This document shows positions 26,946-35,735 of a stretch of DNA of 64,000 bases, one piece after another. Below the pieces are notes generated by a model. That model had not been told where the DNA came from. It did no database searches and was given only the letters and a program-made list of their open reading frames with translations. Origin of the DNA: Mycobacterium sp. GA-1199 (GTDB lineage Bacteria > Actinomycetota > Actinomycetes > Mycobacteriales > Mycobacteriaceae). How positions within the stretch are numbered: position 1 is the stretch's first letter; each line of letters opens with the position of its first letter. The stretch covers positions 1 through 64,000 of the forward strand of contig NZ_LQIX01000009.1 in the NCBI RefSeq assembly GCF_001500045.1, read 5' to 3'. Position numbers and translations under genes: made by a program.

Positions 26946-27686
26946 CTAGCCAGCGCCTTTGCCGTTGTCCACCCGGTACACCGCGCCGTGGATCGCGGCG
27001 GCGTCCTCACTGGCGAGGAACGCGATGGTCTTGGCCACGTCGACGGTGTCCATGAACCCGCGCGGCGACGCGATGCGCATGATGAGGTCCCAGTCGGCGT
27101 TCTCGGGCGCGGAGAACTCGGTGGTCTGTGCGGTCGGCATGCCGCCGGGGCAGACCGCGTTCACGCGGACCTTCTCCTTCGTGTACTCGACGGCCAGCGC
27201 GCGGGTCAGCCCGACGAGACCGTGTTTGGCGGCGCAGTATCCGGCCGAGTACACCTCGCCTTCCACCCCCGCGATCGACGAGACGTTGACGATGTTGCCT
27301 CCGCTCTCCAGAAGGTGCGGCAGCGCGGCGCGACAGAGGTAGAACGGTCCGTGCAGGTTCACCGCCAGGTCACGCTCCCACTCGTCGTCGGTCACCGCGG
27401 TGGTGTGCCGCATCTGGTGAAAGCCCGCCACATTCACGAGGACATCGAGCCGTCCGAATTCCTCCACACACCGGGCGACGGCCTCACCGCACGCCGCCGA
27501 CGACGTCACGTCCACCGACGCGAAGCGGCCCCTGGGCACGGCCTCGAGCACCTCCGCCATCCGCTCGGCGTCGCGCGCGATGCCGAAGACCGTCGCACCG
27601 CGTTCTGCGAACAGTTGCGCGACGGCGGCGCCCAGCCCCGCCGAGGCGCCCGTCACCAATGCGACCTTGCCGCTCAGTTGCGTCAT
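26946..27686 (-). CDS. Short-chain dehydrogenase/reductase
   Basis: A 246-residue classical SDR: cofactor motif TGASAGLG (about 12-19), NVAGF in place of NNAG, catalytic Ser in NVSSIAG and Tyr/Lys in YCAAK. The residue after the second strand (FGIARDAERM) has Arg, favouring NADP(H), though this is only a guess. C-terminal GAVYRVDNGKGAG is usual for the family. Upstream is the tail of the ABC importer in the same orientation, 57 bp away, so cotranscription is possible but not shown. Substrate unknown. Confidence 0.92.
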   Translation of the reverse strand: MTQLSGKVALVTGASAGLGAAVAQLFAERGATVFGIARDAERMAEVLEAVPRGRFASVDVTSSAACGEAVARCVEEFGRLDVLVNVAGFHQMRHTTAVTDDEWERDLAVNLHGPFYLCRAALPHLLESGGNIVNVSSIAGVEGEVYSAGYCAAKHGLVGLTRALAVEYTKEKVRVNAVCPGGMPTAQTTEFSAPENADWDLIMRIASPRGFMDTVDVAKTIAFLASEDAAAIHGAVYRVDNGKGAG

Positions 27687-27743
27687 GGCATGACCTTCTC
27701 ATGCGTGCGCGAAGGGGAGTGGGCGCACCTGCCTGCGGGGCCC

Positions 27744-29360
27744 CTATGGGGCCGAGACGCGGGGTCGTTCCGGGGGGACGGCGGCCAACAGCGCGCGGGT
27801 GTAGTCGTCGCGGGGTGCGGCGAACAACTCGGCGGCCGGGCGATACTCGACGGCCGTACCGGCGCGCATTACCAGCACGTCATGGCTGACCTGCTGGACG
27901 ATTGCGAGGTCGTGCGCGATGAACAGGTAGGTCAGTCCCAGGTCGCGTTGCAGCCGGGCCAGCAGGTCGAGCACCTTGGCCTGTACCGAAACATCCAGGG
28001 CCGCAGTCGCTTCGTCGAGGATCAGCAACTCGGGTTCACCGGCAAGCGCGCGGGCGATGCTCACCCGTTGGCGTTCACCACCCGACAGCTCGTGCGGGTA
28101 GCGCGACGCGAACGACGCTGGGAGACCGACGAGGTCGAGCAGTTCGCCCACCCGGGCCGCGCGGACTCGCCGACCCTTTGCGAGCCGGTGCACGATCAGC
28201 GGTTCGGCGATCGCCGCGCCGACGCGGGCGCGCGGGTTCACCGACGAAAACGGGTCCTGGAACACCAGCCCGATCCGCCTGCGCAACGCCTTCTCCGCCG
28301 ACCCGCGCACCCCAAACACGTCGGCGTCGGAGAGTGTCGCGGTGCCGGCGTCGGGGCGCAACAGGCCGGTGAGTGCGGACGCCACGGTCGACTTGCCCGA
28401 ACCCGATTCGCCGACCAGGCCCAGGGTGGTGCCCCGGCGGATCTGAAACGACAGATCCTTGACGGCGTGCACGGTCGACTTGCCGACCGGCGTGCTGACC
28501 TCGAACCGCACGTCGAGACCGTCGACGTCCAACAGCACCGGCGCATCGGGCGTCGGCGGTGGGCCCGGACGCCCGACGAGCGGTCGCGCGGCGAGCAGCT
28601 CTCGGGTGTACTCGTGGCGAGGCCGGTCGAAAACGTCGGTGACCGAGGCCTGTTCGACCGCTTCGCCGCCGCGCAGCACCGTCACGTCCTCGGCCACCTG
28701 GCCGATCACACCGAGGTCGTGGCTGATCCATACCACCGCGGTGCCGAAGTCGCGCTGCAGTTCGGCGACCAGGTCGACGATCTGCGCCTGAGTGGTCACA
28801 TCGAGAGCGGTCGTCGGTTCGTCGGCGATCAGCAGAGCGGGGTCGCATGCCATCGCGATCGCGATCATCACGCGCTGCTTCTGCCCGCCCGACAGCTGAT
28901 GCGGATAGGCGCGCAGCCGCGATTCGGGGTCCGGTAGCCCGACCGCCTCGAGCAGTTCGAGTGCCCGGCCGCATGCCTGCCGGCGGGTCATCCGCCGGTG
29001 CGCCTCAAGTGATTCGGTGATCTGGCGCTCCAGCGTCAATAGCGGGTTCAGCGACGTACCCGGGTCCTGAAAGACGAACCCGATCTGGCCCCCGTGCACG
29101 CCGCGCAGCACTCGGTCCGACGCGCCGACCAGCTGGGTGTCACCGGATTCTGTTGTCAGCGTGCTTGTTCCACACACCCGCGCCCCCGGCGCGTCGAGCA
29201 GGCCCGTCGCGGCGAGCACGGTCATCGACTTACCAGAACCGGATTCGCCCACGATTCCCAGTGTCTGTCCCCGGTGCACGTCGAACGACAGCCCGTGCAC
29301 GATCTCGCGTCTGCCGATGCTGACCCGCAGGTCGCGCACGCTCAACACCGGATCACTCAC
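27744..29360 (-). CDS. Oligopeptide-type ABC transporter ATPase with two fused nucleotide-binding domains
   Basis: 538 residues with two complete ATPase domains in tandem: first GESGSGKSM (about 43), LSGGQKQR, LLIADEPTTALD; second GESGSGKST (about 320), LSGGERQR, LLILDEATAALD. It combines what DppD and DppF do as separate subunits. GTG 29360 overlaps the permease stop (GTGA); the long upstream open frame is antisense-like shadow of the permease. It energises uptake of a peptide or nickel-like ligand delivered by the binding protein encoded first in this operon. Confidence 0.93.
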   Translation of the reverse strand: MSDPVLSVRDLRVSIGRREIVHGLSFDVHRGQTLGIVGESGSGKSMTVLAATGLLDAPGARVCGTSTLTTESGDTQLVGASDRVLRGVHGGQIGFVFQDPGTSLNPLLTLERQITESLEAHRRMTRRQACGRALELLEAVGLPDPESRLRAYPHQLSGGQKQRVMIAIAMACDPALLIADEPTTALDVTTQAQIVDLVAELQRDFGTAVVWISHDLGVIGQVAEDVTVLRGGEAVEQASVTDVFDRPRHEYTRELLAARPLVGRPGPPPTPDAPVLLDVDGLDVRFEVSTPVGKSTVHAVKDLSFQIRRGTTLGLVGESGSGKSTVASALTGLLRPDAGTATLSDADVFGVRGSAEKALRRRIGLVFQDPFSSVNPRARVGAAIAEPLIVHRLAKGRRVRAARVGELLDLVGLPASFASRYPHELSGGERQRVSIARALAGEPELLILDEATAALDVSVQAKVLDLLARLQRDLGLTYLFIAHDLAIVQQVSHDVLVMRAGTAVEYRPAAELFAAPRDDYTRALLAAVPPERPRVSAP

Positions 29361-30247
29361 TGCGGCATCCCTTTCCGGCGGGTTTCGGCGAGCGTGCGCT
29401 GCCGGGGATCGAGGATGTCGCGCAGACCGTCGCCGAGCAGGTTGAACGCGAGCACCGTGACGAAGATGGCCGCACCGGGGAACACCGCCATCCACCAGGC
29501 CATCGTCACGAAGCCCTGCGAATCGAAGATCATCCGGCCCAGCGACGGCTGCGGCGGCTGAATGCCCAACCCCAGGAATGACAATGCGGCCTCGGACAGG
29601 ATGGCGAAGGCCAGCGACAGCGACGTCTGCACCACCAGTGGTCCGGCGATGTTGGGCAGGATGTGGCGGCCCAGGATGTACAGATGCCCGGTGCCCATGC
29701 TGCGCGACACGGACACGAACGGTTCCACACGCACGCTCATGGTGCTGGCGCGCGCCACTCTCGCGAAGATCGGCGTGTACACGATGCCGATCGCCAGGAT
29801 CGTCGTCGTCACACCGGGTCCGAGGATCGCCACCACGGCGAGCGCGAGCAGCAGCACCGGAAACGCGAACATCACGTCGACCACGCGCATGACCACGGTG
29901 TCGAGCCAACCGCCGCGATAGCCCGCCACCACGCCGACGGTCACGCCGACGACCACCGCGAACGCGACGCTGACGACCGCCACGCGCATCGAGGCCTGCG
30001 TGGCAACGAGCACCCGCGACAACACGTCACGGCCCAGTTCGTCGGTGCCGAACCAGTGCGACCCGCTGGGCGGTTGCAGGGCATTCGGGACGTCGACGTC
30101 GTTGATGCCGTACGGCGCAATCAAATCGGCGGTCACCGCGACGAACGCGATCAGCACGAGCAGGCCCGCGCTGACCACCGTCACCGGGTTGCCCATGAGT
30201 ACCCGCAGCGACGACACCCTGCTGTTCGACTCGGCCGGAGCTGTCAT
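29357..30247 (-). CDS. Oligopeptide-type ABC transporter permease (DppC-like)
   Basis: A 296-residue inner-membrane permease with about six helices. The N-terminal OppC_N region (VLIAFVAVTADLIAPYG) and the HWFGTDELGRDVLSR motif are diagnostic of DppC/OppC. The cytoplasmic EAA-type loop (SRSMGTGHLYILGRHILPN) contacts the ATPase. ATG 30247 overlaps the DppB-like stop (ATGA). Pairs with the next gene to form the channel. Confidence 0.93.
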   Translation of the reverse strand: MTAPAESNSRVSSLRVLMGNPVTVVSAGLLVLIAFVAVTADLIAPYGINDVDVPNALQPPSGSHWFGTDELGRDVLSRVLVATQASMRVAVVSVAFAVVVGVTVGVVAGYRGGWLDTVVMRVVDVMFAFPVLLLALAVVAILGPGVTTTILAIGIVYTPIFARVARASTMSVRVEPFVSVSRSMGTGHLYILGRHILPNIAGPLVVQTSLSLAFAILSEAALSFLGLGIQPPQPSLGRMIFDSQGFVTMAWWMAVFPGAAIFVTVLAFNLLGDGLRDILDPRQRTLAETRRKGMPQ

Positions 30248-31212
30248 GACAACCGGATCCTCGGGTCGACGACCGCGTAGAGCACGTCCACGATCAGGTT
30301 GATCAACAGGAACAGCGCCGCGATCAACAGCACGGTGCCCTGGATGACCGCGTAGTCGCGCCCAGCCACGGCGTTGTACACGAGCCGGCCCAGGCCGGGC
30401 CAGGCGAACACCACTTCCACGACGATCACCCCCGACATGATCGTGGCCAACTGGATACCGGTGATTGTCAGTATCGGGATCAACGCGTTACGCACGGTGT
30501 GGCGCAGTGTGACCACCCGTGGCGCAAGCCCTTTGGAGCGCGCGGTGCGGACGTAACCCATCGCCGTGACCTCGAGCACCGCCGAGCGCACGTAACGCGT
30601 CAAGATCGCGCCCGCGACGAGGCCGACGGTGAGCGCCGGAAGGATCAGGTGGCGCAACCATCCCACGGGATCGTCGAACAGCGGGCGGTAGCCCGAGGTG
30701 GGCAGCCAGTGCAGCGTCGAGGCGAACAGCGCGATGAGCAGGATGCCCATCCAGAAGTCCGGGATCGACACCCCGAACTGGCTGCCCACCCGCACGAGCG
30801 CGTCGCTGACCCGGCCCTCCCGTAGCGCCGAGAAAATTCCTGCCGGGATGGCGATCAGCAGCGCGATGACGATCCCGGCCGATGCCAAAGAGACTGTGGC
30901 GGGAAGTCTTTCGAGCAGGATCACCGTCACCGGGTCGCCGTTGCGGAAACTGACCCCGAGATCGCCGGTCAGTGCGTTGCCGATGTAGGCCAGGAACTGC
31001 TCGACGATCGGTTTGTCCAGACCGCTCGCCGAGCGCAACGCCTCGTAGGCCTGCGGTGTGTAGCGGGTTCCGAGCGCGATGCGCACCGGATCGCCGGGCA
31101 CCAGATGCACCAGCGCGAAACTCACCACCAGCACGCCGAGCAACACCACCGCCGAATATGCCAGCCGGCGCGCCAGAAACCGCGTGATCGGGTGAGTGAG
31201 CAAGCCGGTCAC
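30244..31212 (-). CDS. Oligopeptide-type ABC transporter permease (DppB-like)
   Basis: A 322-residue permease with about six helices, starting at GTG 31212, which overlaps the binding-protein stop (GTGA); the frame upstream is not used. DppB marks are FLARRLAYSAVVLLGVLVVSF, HLVPGDPVRIALG, GDLGVSFRNG and the EAA loop YVRTARSKGLAPRVVTLRHTVRNA (read in parts). Together with the DppC-like subunit it forms the substrate pathway. Confidence 0.93.
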   Translation of the reverse strand: MTGLLTHPITRFLARRLAYSAVVLLGVLVVSFALVHLVPGDPVRIALGTRYTPQAYEALRSASGLDKPIVEQFLAYIGNALTGDLGVSFRNGDPVTVILLERLPATVSLASAGIVIALLIAIPAGIFSALREGRVSDALVRVGSQFGVSIPDFWMGILLIALFASTLHWLPTSGYRPLFDDPVGWLRHLILPALTVGLVAGAILTRYVRSAVLEVTAMGYVRTARSKGLAPRVVTLRHTVRNALIPILTITGIQLATIMSGVIVVEVVFAWPGLGRLVYNAVAGRDYAVIQGTVLLIAALFLLINLIVDVLYAVVDPRIRLS

Positions 31213-32741
31213 GAGTTTTCGCCTCCGGTCAGGCTCGCCGTGCGGAAACGGACGGCGCCGTCCCGGCGGGCTTCGTAACCCGTCAGATCGGTCACCCACG
31301 CCTGGATCACCGACGGGTTGTACAGGTAGATGTAGCTCACCTCGTCGGCGATGATGGTTGCGGCGCGTCGATACACATCGAAACGCGCCGGGCGATTCGT
31401 CTCGACGCGCCCCGCGTCGAGCAGGCGGTCGACCTCGGGGTTGGAGAACTTCTGGGCGTTGCTCGTTCCGTCCGTATGGTGCTGGGCGTAGTAGAAGTCG
31501 TCGGGGTCGATGTTGCCGAGCCAGCCCATCATCAGCATGTCGAAGTTGCCGGAGTTCTGTTCGTCCAGCCAGGTGGCGAAGTCGACGGTGCGGATGTTGA
31601 CCGTGATACCAAGCGGCGCAAGGTTATTCGCGATCACCTGCGCTGCGGTAACGGTCTCGGGATATTCGCTGGTGACCAGCATGTCCAGATCGACATCGCC
31701 GACTCCCGCCTCGTCGAGAAGCCGTTGGGCGGTGTCGGTGTCGTAGTGGTAGCGGTCGTAGGCGGTGTACCACGGGTTGCCTTCGGGGATCGCGAGCTGG
31801 TTGGCGGCCGCGGTGCCGTAGCTGGTGGCCGCGACGATGGCGGCGCGGTCGATGCCGAAGGCGACGGCCCGGCGTGCCCGCGCGTCGTTCCACGGCTCGT
31901 GCGCCTCGTTGAGCGCGAGGTACCAGTAGTCGTTGCCGGCGGTCACCTGAAGATGCAGCGAGTCGTCGTCACGAAGCTGCGCCACCCGCTGCGTCGGGAC
32001 GGAGTCGGTCCAGTCGACCTCACCGGCCTGCAGCGCCGACAGCGCGGTCGACGGTTCGGAGATGAACCGGAACGTCACACCGCCCACCTTCGGGGCGCCG
32101 CGCCAATACGCCTTGTTCGCGGTCAAGATGATGGAGTCGCCGCTCTTCTGGGACCGGAAGGCGAACGGTCCGGTGCCCACCGGGTGAGTGGCGATCTGAC
32201 CGCTTTCGACGTTGCGGCGCGAGACGATGGCCATGCCCTTGAACCCGCCGATGTTGGTCAGCAGGTTGGGCGTCGGATGTTCGACCTCGATCACCACGGT
32301 CATCGGGTCGACGGCCCGCACGTCGGTCACGGCGCTGAACTTGTCGACGTTGGCCAACTGCTCGTCGATGATGCGCCGATACGAGAACACGACGTCCTCG
32401 GCGGTGAACGGGCTGCCGTCGTGAAACGTCACGCCCGGCCGCAGATGGAACGTCCACGACAACTGGTCCGGGCTGACCTCCCACGATTCGGCGAGGGCGG
32501 GCCGCATCTCGAGGTCGGCGTCCGGTTCGACGAGCGTGTCGAACACGTTCTCGAGCACCTCGAAGGAGAAGTACGCGCTGGTCTTGTGCGGGTCCAGTTG
32601 GTCGGGTTCACCGGCGATGGCGGCGACCAGGTTGTTCGACGCCTCCCCGAGATCCACGCCATGACCGGTGGAGCAACCGGCCAGCACCGTCACGACCGCG
32701 GTGACGGCCACGGTGGCCAGTACTTCCACCAGTCGTTTCAT
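31209..32741 (-). CDS. ABC transporter substrate-binding lipoprotein (family 5)
   Basis: A 510-residue lipoprotein: MKRLVEVLATVAVTAVVTVLAGC gives a signal with lipobox LAGC (here split in reading), then the SBP_bac_5 fold with LDPHKTSAYFSFEVLENVFDTL at the start, FHDGSPFTAEDVVFSYRRI, GTGPFAF and RRAVAFGIDR. It captures peptides or similar ligands outside the membrane and delivers them to the DppBC-like channel. ATG 32741 has GGTGGAGG just upstream; the ~53 residues further upstream in frame lack any signal and are rejected. First gene of the four-gene operon. Confidence 0.92.
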   Translation of the reverse strand: MKRLVEVLATVAVTAVVTVLAGCSTGHGVDLGEASNNLVAAIAGEPDQLDPHKTSAYFSFEVLENVFDTLVEPDADLEMRPALAESWEVSPDQLSWTFHLRPGVTFHDGSPFTAEDVVFSYRRIIDEQLANVDKFSAVTDVRAVDPMTVVIEVEHPTPNLLTNIGGFKGMAIVSRRNVESGQIATHPVGTGPFAFRSQKSGDSIILTANKAYWRGAPKVGGVTFRFISEPSTALSALQAGEVDWTDSVPTQRVAQLRDDDSLHLQVTAGNDYWYLALNEAHEPWNDARARRAVAFGIDRAAIVAATSYGTAAANQLAIPEGNPWYTAYDRYHYDTDTAQRLLDEAGVGDVDLDMLVTSEYPETVTAAQVIANNLAPLGITVNIRTVDFATWLDEQNSGNFDMLMMGWLGNIDPDDFYYAQHHTDGTSNAQKFSNPEVDRLLDAGRVETNRPARFDVYRRAATIIADEVSYIYLYNPSVIQAWVTDLTGYEARRDGAVRFRTASLTGGENS

Positions 32742-32892
32742 GCCTCCACCCCGCCGGTCGTGGGCATCGTGTTTACCCGTCGGCTCTACCTTCGACGGTG
32801 ACCGCCGAAACCCGGAGCCGGGGAAAGGGGTGACGACGCCGCGTGCACACTGAGATACTCGACACCACGGTAGACGGCTGAAGGGGCACGAG

Positions 32893-33438
32893 GTGACCAA
32901 GACGATCGCGCGGACGTTGGGCGTCGTGGCGTTCGCGCTCGGGCTGACATTCAGTGCCGTGGGGACCGCGGCCGGCCAGGGCGACGTGAAATCTCCCGAT
33001 ACCCCTGAAGGGGTCTACACGGTCAAGATCGCCGGACAGGCCGAGACGACCTGGGAGATCTTCCCGATCTGCGTGCCGACGGTGGGCGACCTTCGCGAGC
33101 CGCTGATCCTGCCGGTCGGGTGCAGGCTCAAGGTCACGCCGGCGGGCCGCGGTGGTGCCGAGGCCGACATGGTCGGCGGCGAGTGGACCTTCAAAGCGAA
33201 CACGTTCGACTCGATCCGCAACTGCCCCGACGGCAGCACCGCGCTGCAGAAAGAGATCTACTCCTTCAACGGGGCCACACTCACCGGGCGCGCCAGGATC
33301 ATCCACGGTGCGGTGTGCGGCGAGCAGCCCGGGATGGTCGAACTGCCGTTGACGCTGACGTTCAAGGAACCGCTGTCGATTCCCGTCACGCCGTACCCGC
33401 TGATCTGCGAACCCGGCGGTCTGCGGCTCTGCTACTAG
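32893..33438 (+). CDS. Exported protein of unknown function
   Basis: A 181-residue protein with a signal peptide (ARTLGVVAFALGLTFSAVGTAAG) and six cysteines in the mature part (FPICVP, VGCRL, IRNCPD, GAVCGE, LICEP, LRLCY), suggesting disulfides. A region GGEWTFKANTFDSIRNCPDG resembles mycobacterial exported proteins of unknown role. GTG start with GCACGAGG upstream. The next gene begins at the base right after its stop, so the pair is cotranscribed. Confidence 0.8.
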   Translation: MTKTIARTLGVVAFALGLTFSAVGTAAGQGDVKSPDTPEGVYTVKIAGQAETTWEIFPICVPTVGDLREPLILPVGCRLKVTPAGRGGAEADMVGGEWTFKANTFDSIRNCPDGSTALQKEIYSFNGATLTGRARIIHGAVCGEQPGMVELPLTLTFKEPLSIPVTPYPLICEPGGLRLCY

Positions 33439-34572
33439 GTGCCTGGTAACCCGTCGATCGGCGGAGCGGCCGGGCGCGGGCTCGGCCCCAGCGGGCGGGC
33501 CCGCCTGCCACTCCTCAACGGCAAGGCCCTCGATCTGACCGGTCCCGGGCTGACCGATCGATGGGGTGTCACGTGCACCGATCTCGGCGCGTCGGTGGTC
33601 GCGCCGAACGGGAAGCTGGTCTCGGTGTTCGGCGACACCTTCTCGGGTCCCCGGGTCGGGCTCGGCGACTGGCGGTCCCCGGTCGTCCTGATCGGCACCG
33701 GCGACGCCGACCACCCGATCGTCTACGAACGCGCCGGTGGCAGCGATCCCGGCTACGCGCGTCAACTGTGGCATTACGAGCACGACGACGCGGGCACCGG
33801 CTGGCGTCGGGGCGGGATCAGCACGGTGATCCCGTCGGACCTGTTGACCGTCGGCGGGTCGATGTATCTGCACGCCATCGTCAACCGCGGCTTCGGCAAC
33901 GTCGCATGGACCGAGATCTGGCACTCGCCCGACAGCGGCGTGAGTTGGACCCATCTGGGGGAGAGGGCCAAGTTCCCCGCCGACCTGCACGGTGGTCACG
34001 CACAGTGCTGGACATGGGATTACGAGCCCGACGACGGCTGGGTGTACGTTGCGGCGACCGGTTTCCAGCGCGACAAGGGCATCGTGCTGATGCGGGTGCG
34101 TCCGGAGCACATCGGCGACAGGACCCGTTACCTCAGTTGGCATTTCGACGGGACGAGGTGGTCGTGGGGGACATCGGCGACGCCCGTCACGCCGGTCGGT
34201 GAGCGATGGGGTGAGCTCGCGTTGCGTCGCGTCGGGCCGGGCAAATGGGTCCTCGGCGGATTTCTCGCGTCGAAGTACGCGCTCGGCTACCGCGTCGTGG
34301 CGTCACCGGTGGCGAACATGCACACGACGCCGGTCCAGATGCCCATCCTCGGATCGGCGTGGGAGGCCGAGGACCATGCCGGCAGCCGGGTCGCCCAGCT
34401 CTACGGCGGGTACCTGCTTCCGGGGTCGCGCTTCGACATCGACGGCGGCATCGGACTGGTTGTCTCACAGTGGAATACGGCGACCGGCTGGCCCTACCGG
34501 GCGATGCAGTTCAAGGCCGCGCTCAAAGACAGCACCAAGACGGTGCCGCCACCCGATCCGATCAATCTGTAG
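33439..34572 (+). CDS. DUF4185-domain protein, possible endo-D-arabinanase (GH183-like)
   Basis: A 377-residue beta-propeller-like protein with DUF4185 features: GVTCTDLGASVVAPNGKLVSVFG with GDTF, WRSPVVL, YLHAIVNRGFGNVAWTEIWHS, GGHAQCWTWDYEPDD and LYGGYLLPGSRFDIDGG. Some DUF4185 proteins of mycobacteria and other bacteria have been described as GH183 endo-D-arabinanases acting on arabinogalactan or lipoarabinomannan. No signal peptide is seen at GTG 33439, so export would need another route or a different start. It follows the exported protein with no gap. Enzymatic role is inference from family. Confidence 0.72.
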   Translation: MPGNPSIGGAAGRGLGPSGRARLPLLNGKALDLTGPGLTDRWGVTCTDLGASVVAPNGKLVSVFGDTFSGPRVGLGDWRSPVVLIGTGDADHPIVYERAGGSDPGYARQLWHYEHDDAGTGWRRGGISTVIPSDLLTVGGSMYLHAIVNRGFGNVAWTEIWHSPDSGVSWTHLGERAKFPADLHGGHAQCWTWDYEPDDGWVYVAATGFQRDKGIVLMRVRPEHIGDRTRYLSWHFDGTRWSWGTSATPVTPVGERWGELALRRVGPGKWVLGGFLASKYALGYRVVASPVANMHTTPVQMPILGSAWEAEDHAGSRVAQLYGGYLLPGSRFDIDGGIGLVVSQWNTATGWPYRAMQFKAALKDSTKTVPPPDPINL

Positions 34573-34637
34573 CGTCCGATCCGTCGCGACGGTGACGCCC
34601 CTATGGTGTTAGAGCGGGGCCGAATGAAAGGCGAGCA

Positions 34638-35735
34638 GTGACTGGGAGAGCTGGGGGTTCCGGCGCCAAACGCGTAGTGGTGTGGGGCACCGGTTTCGTG
34701 GGCAAGATGGTGATCCCCGAGATCGTGAAACATCCCCGGTTCGAGTTGGTCGGCGTCGGCGTGAGCAGCCCGGACAAGGTCGGCCGCGACGTCGGTGACA
34801 TCTGCGGGCTGGGCACGGAGTTGGGGGTGACCGCGACCGACGACGTCGATGCGCTGATCGCGCTGAAACCCGACGCGCTGGTGCACTACGGTCCGACGGC
34901 CAATCGCGCCGAGGACAACATCGCACTGATCACCCGTTTCCTGCGGGCGGGCATCGACGTCTGTTCGACCGCGATGACGCCCTGGATCTGGCCCACCATG
35001 CACCTGAACCCACCGAACTGGATCGAACCCATCACAGCGGCCTGCGAACTCGGCGAATCGTCGTGCCTGACCACCGGCATCGACCCCGGGTTCGCCAACG
35101 ACCTGTTCCCGATGACGCTGATGGGCCTGTGCTCGGAAGTGCGCAAGGTTCGTGCCTCCGAACTGCTCGACTACACCAACTACGAAGGCGACTACGACCG
35201 CGAGATGGGCATCGGCAAGCCACCCGAGTACCGCCCGCTTCTCGAGAATCCCGATATCCTGATATTCGCTTGGGGCGCAACGGTTCCGATGATCGCGCAT
35301 GCCGCGGGCATCATGCTCGACGAGATCACCACCACATGGGACAAGTGGGTCACGCCGACCGAGCGCAAGACCGCGAAGGGCATCATCGCCCCGGGTAACG
35401 TCGCGGCCGTGCGGTTCACCATCAACGGCGTGTACCGGGGCGAGACCCGCATTCAGCTCGAACACGTCAACCGGATCGGCAACGACGCCGCGCCCGACTG
35501 GCCCTCGGGCAACGAGAACGACGTCTACCGCGTCGACATCGAGGGCACCCCGAGCATCTTCCAGGAGACCGCGTTCCGGTTCACCGACGGCTCCGGGCGC
35601 GACGCCGCCGCGGCCGGCTGCCTGGCGACCGGGCTGCGGGCGCTCAACGCGGTGCCCGCGGTCAACGACCTTTCGCCGGGCTGGGTGACGGCGTTGGATT
35701 TGCCATTGATTCCGGGCGCAGGCACCATCCGCTGA
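34638..35735 (+). CDS. DapB-like Rossmann dehydrogenase family protein
   Basis: A 365-residue protein with an N-terminal NAD(P)-binding fold (VVVWGTGFVGKMVIPEIVKHP, where GTGFVG is the dinucleotide loop) and a catalytic part resembling dihydrodipicolinate reductase and 2,4-diaminopentanoate dehydrogenase-like proteins (ALVHYGPTA, TTGIDPGFANDLFP, TINGVYRGETRI). Mycobacteria have several such paralogues of unknown substrate. GTG start at 34638 with GGCGAG upstream. TGATG overlap with the next gene indicates coupling. Confidence 0.82.
   Translation: MTGRAGGSGAKRVVVWGTGFVGKMVIPEIVKHPRFELVGVGVSSPDKVGRDVGDICGLGTELGVTATDDVDALIALKPDALVHYGPTANRAEDNIALITRFLRAGIDVCSTAMTPWIWPTMHLNPPNWIEPITAACELGESSCLTTGIDPGFANDLFPMTLMGLCSEVRKVRASELLDYTNYEGDYDREMGIGKPPEYRPLLENPDILIFAWGATVPMIAHAAGIMLDEITTTWDKWVTPTERKTAKGIIAPGNVAAVRFTINGVYRGETRIQLEHVNRIGNDAAPDWPSGNENDVYRVDIEGTPSIFQETAFRFTDGSGRDAAAAGCLATGLRALNAVPAVNDLSPGWVTALDLPLIPGAGTIR

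Noticed and set aside
26901..28937. 678-codon plus-strand frame opposite SDR and ABC ATPase
   Set aside because: Antisense shadow; Walker and signature motifs are on the minus strand.
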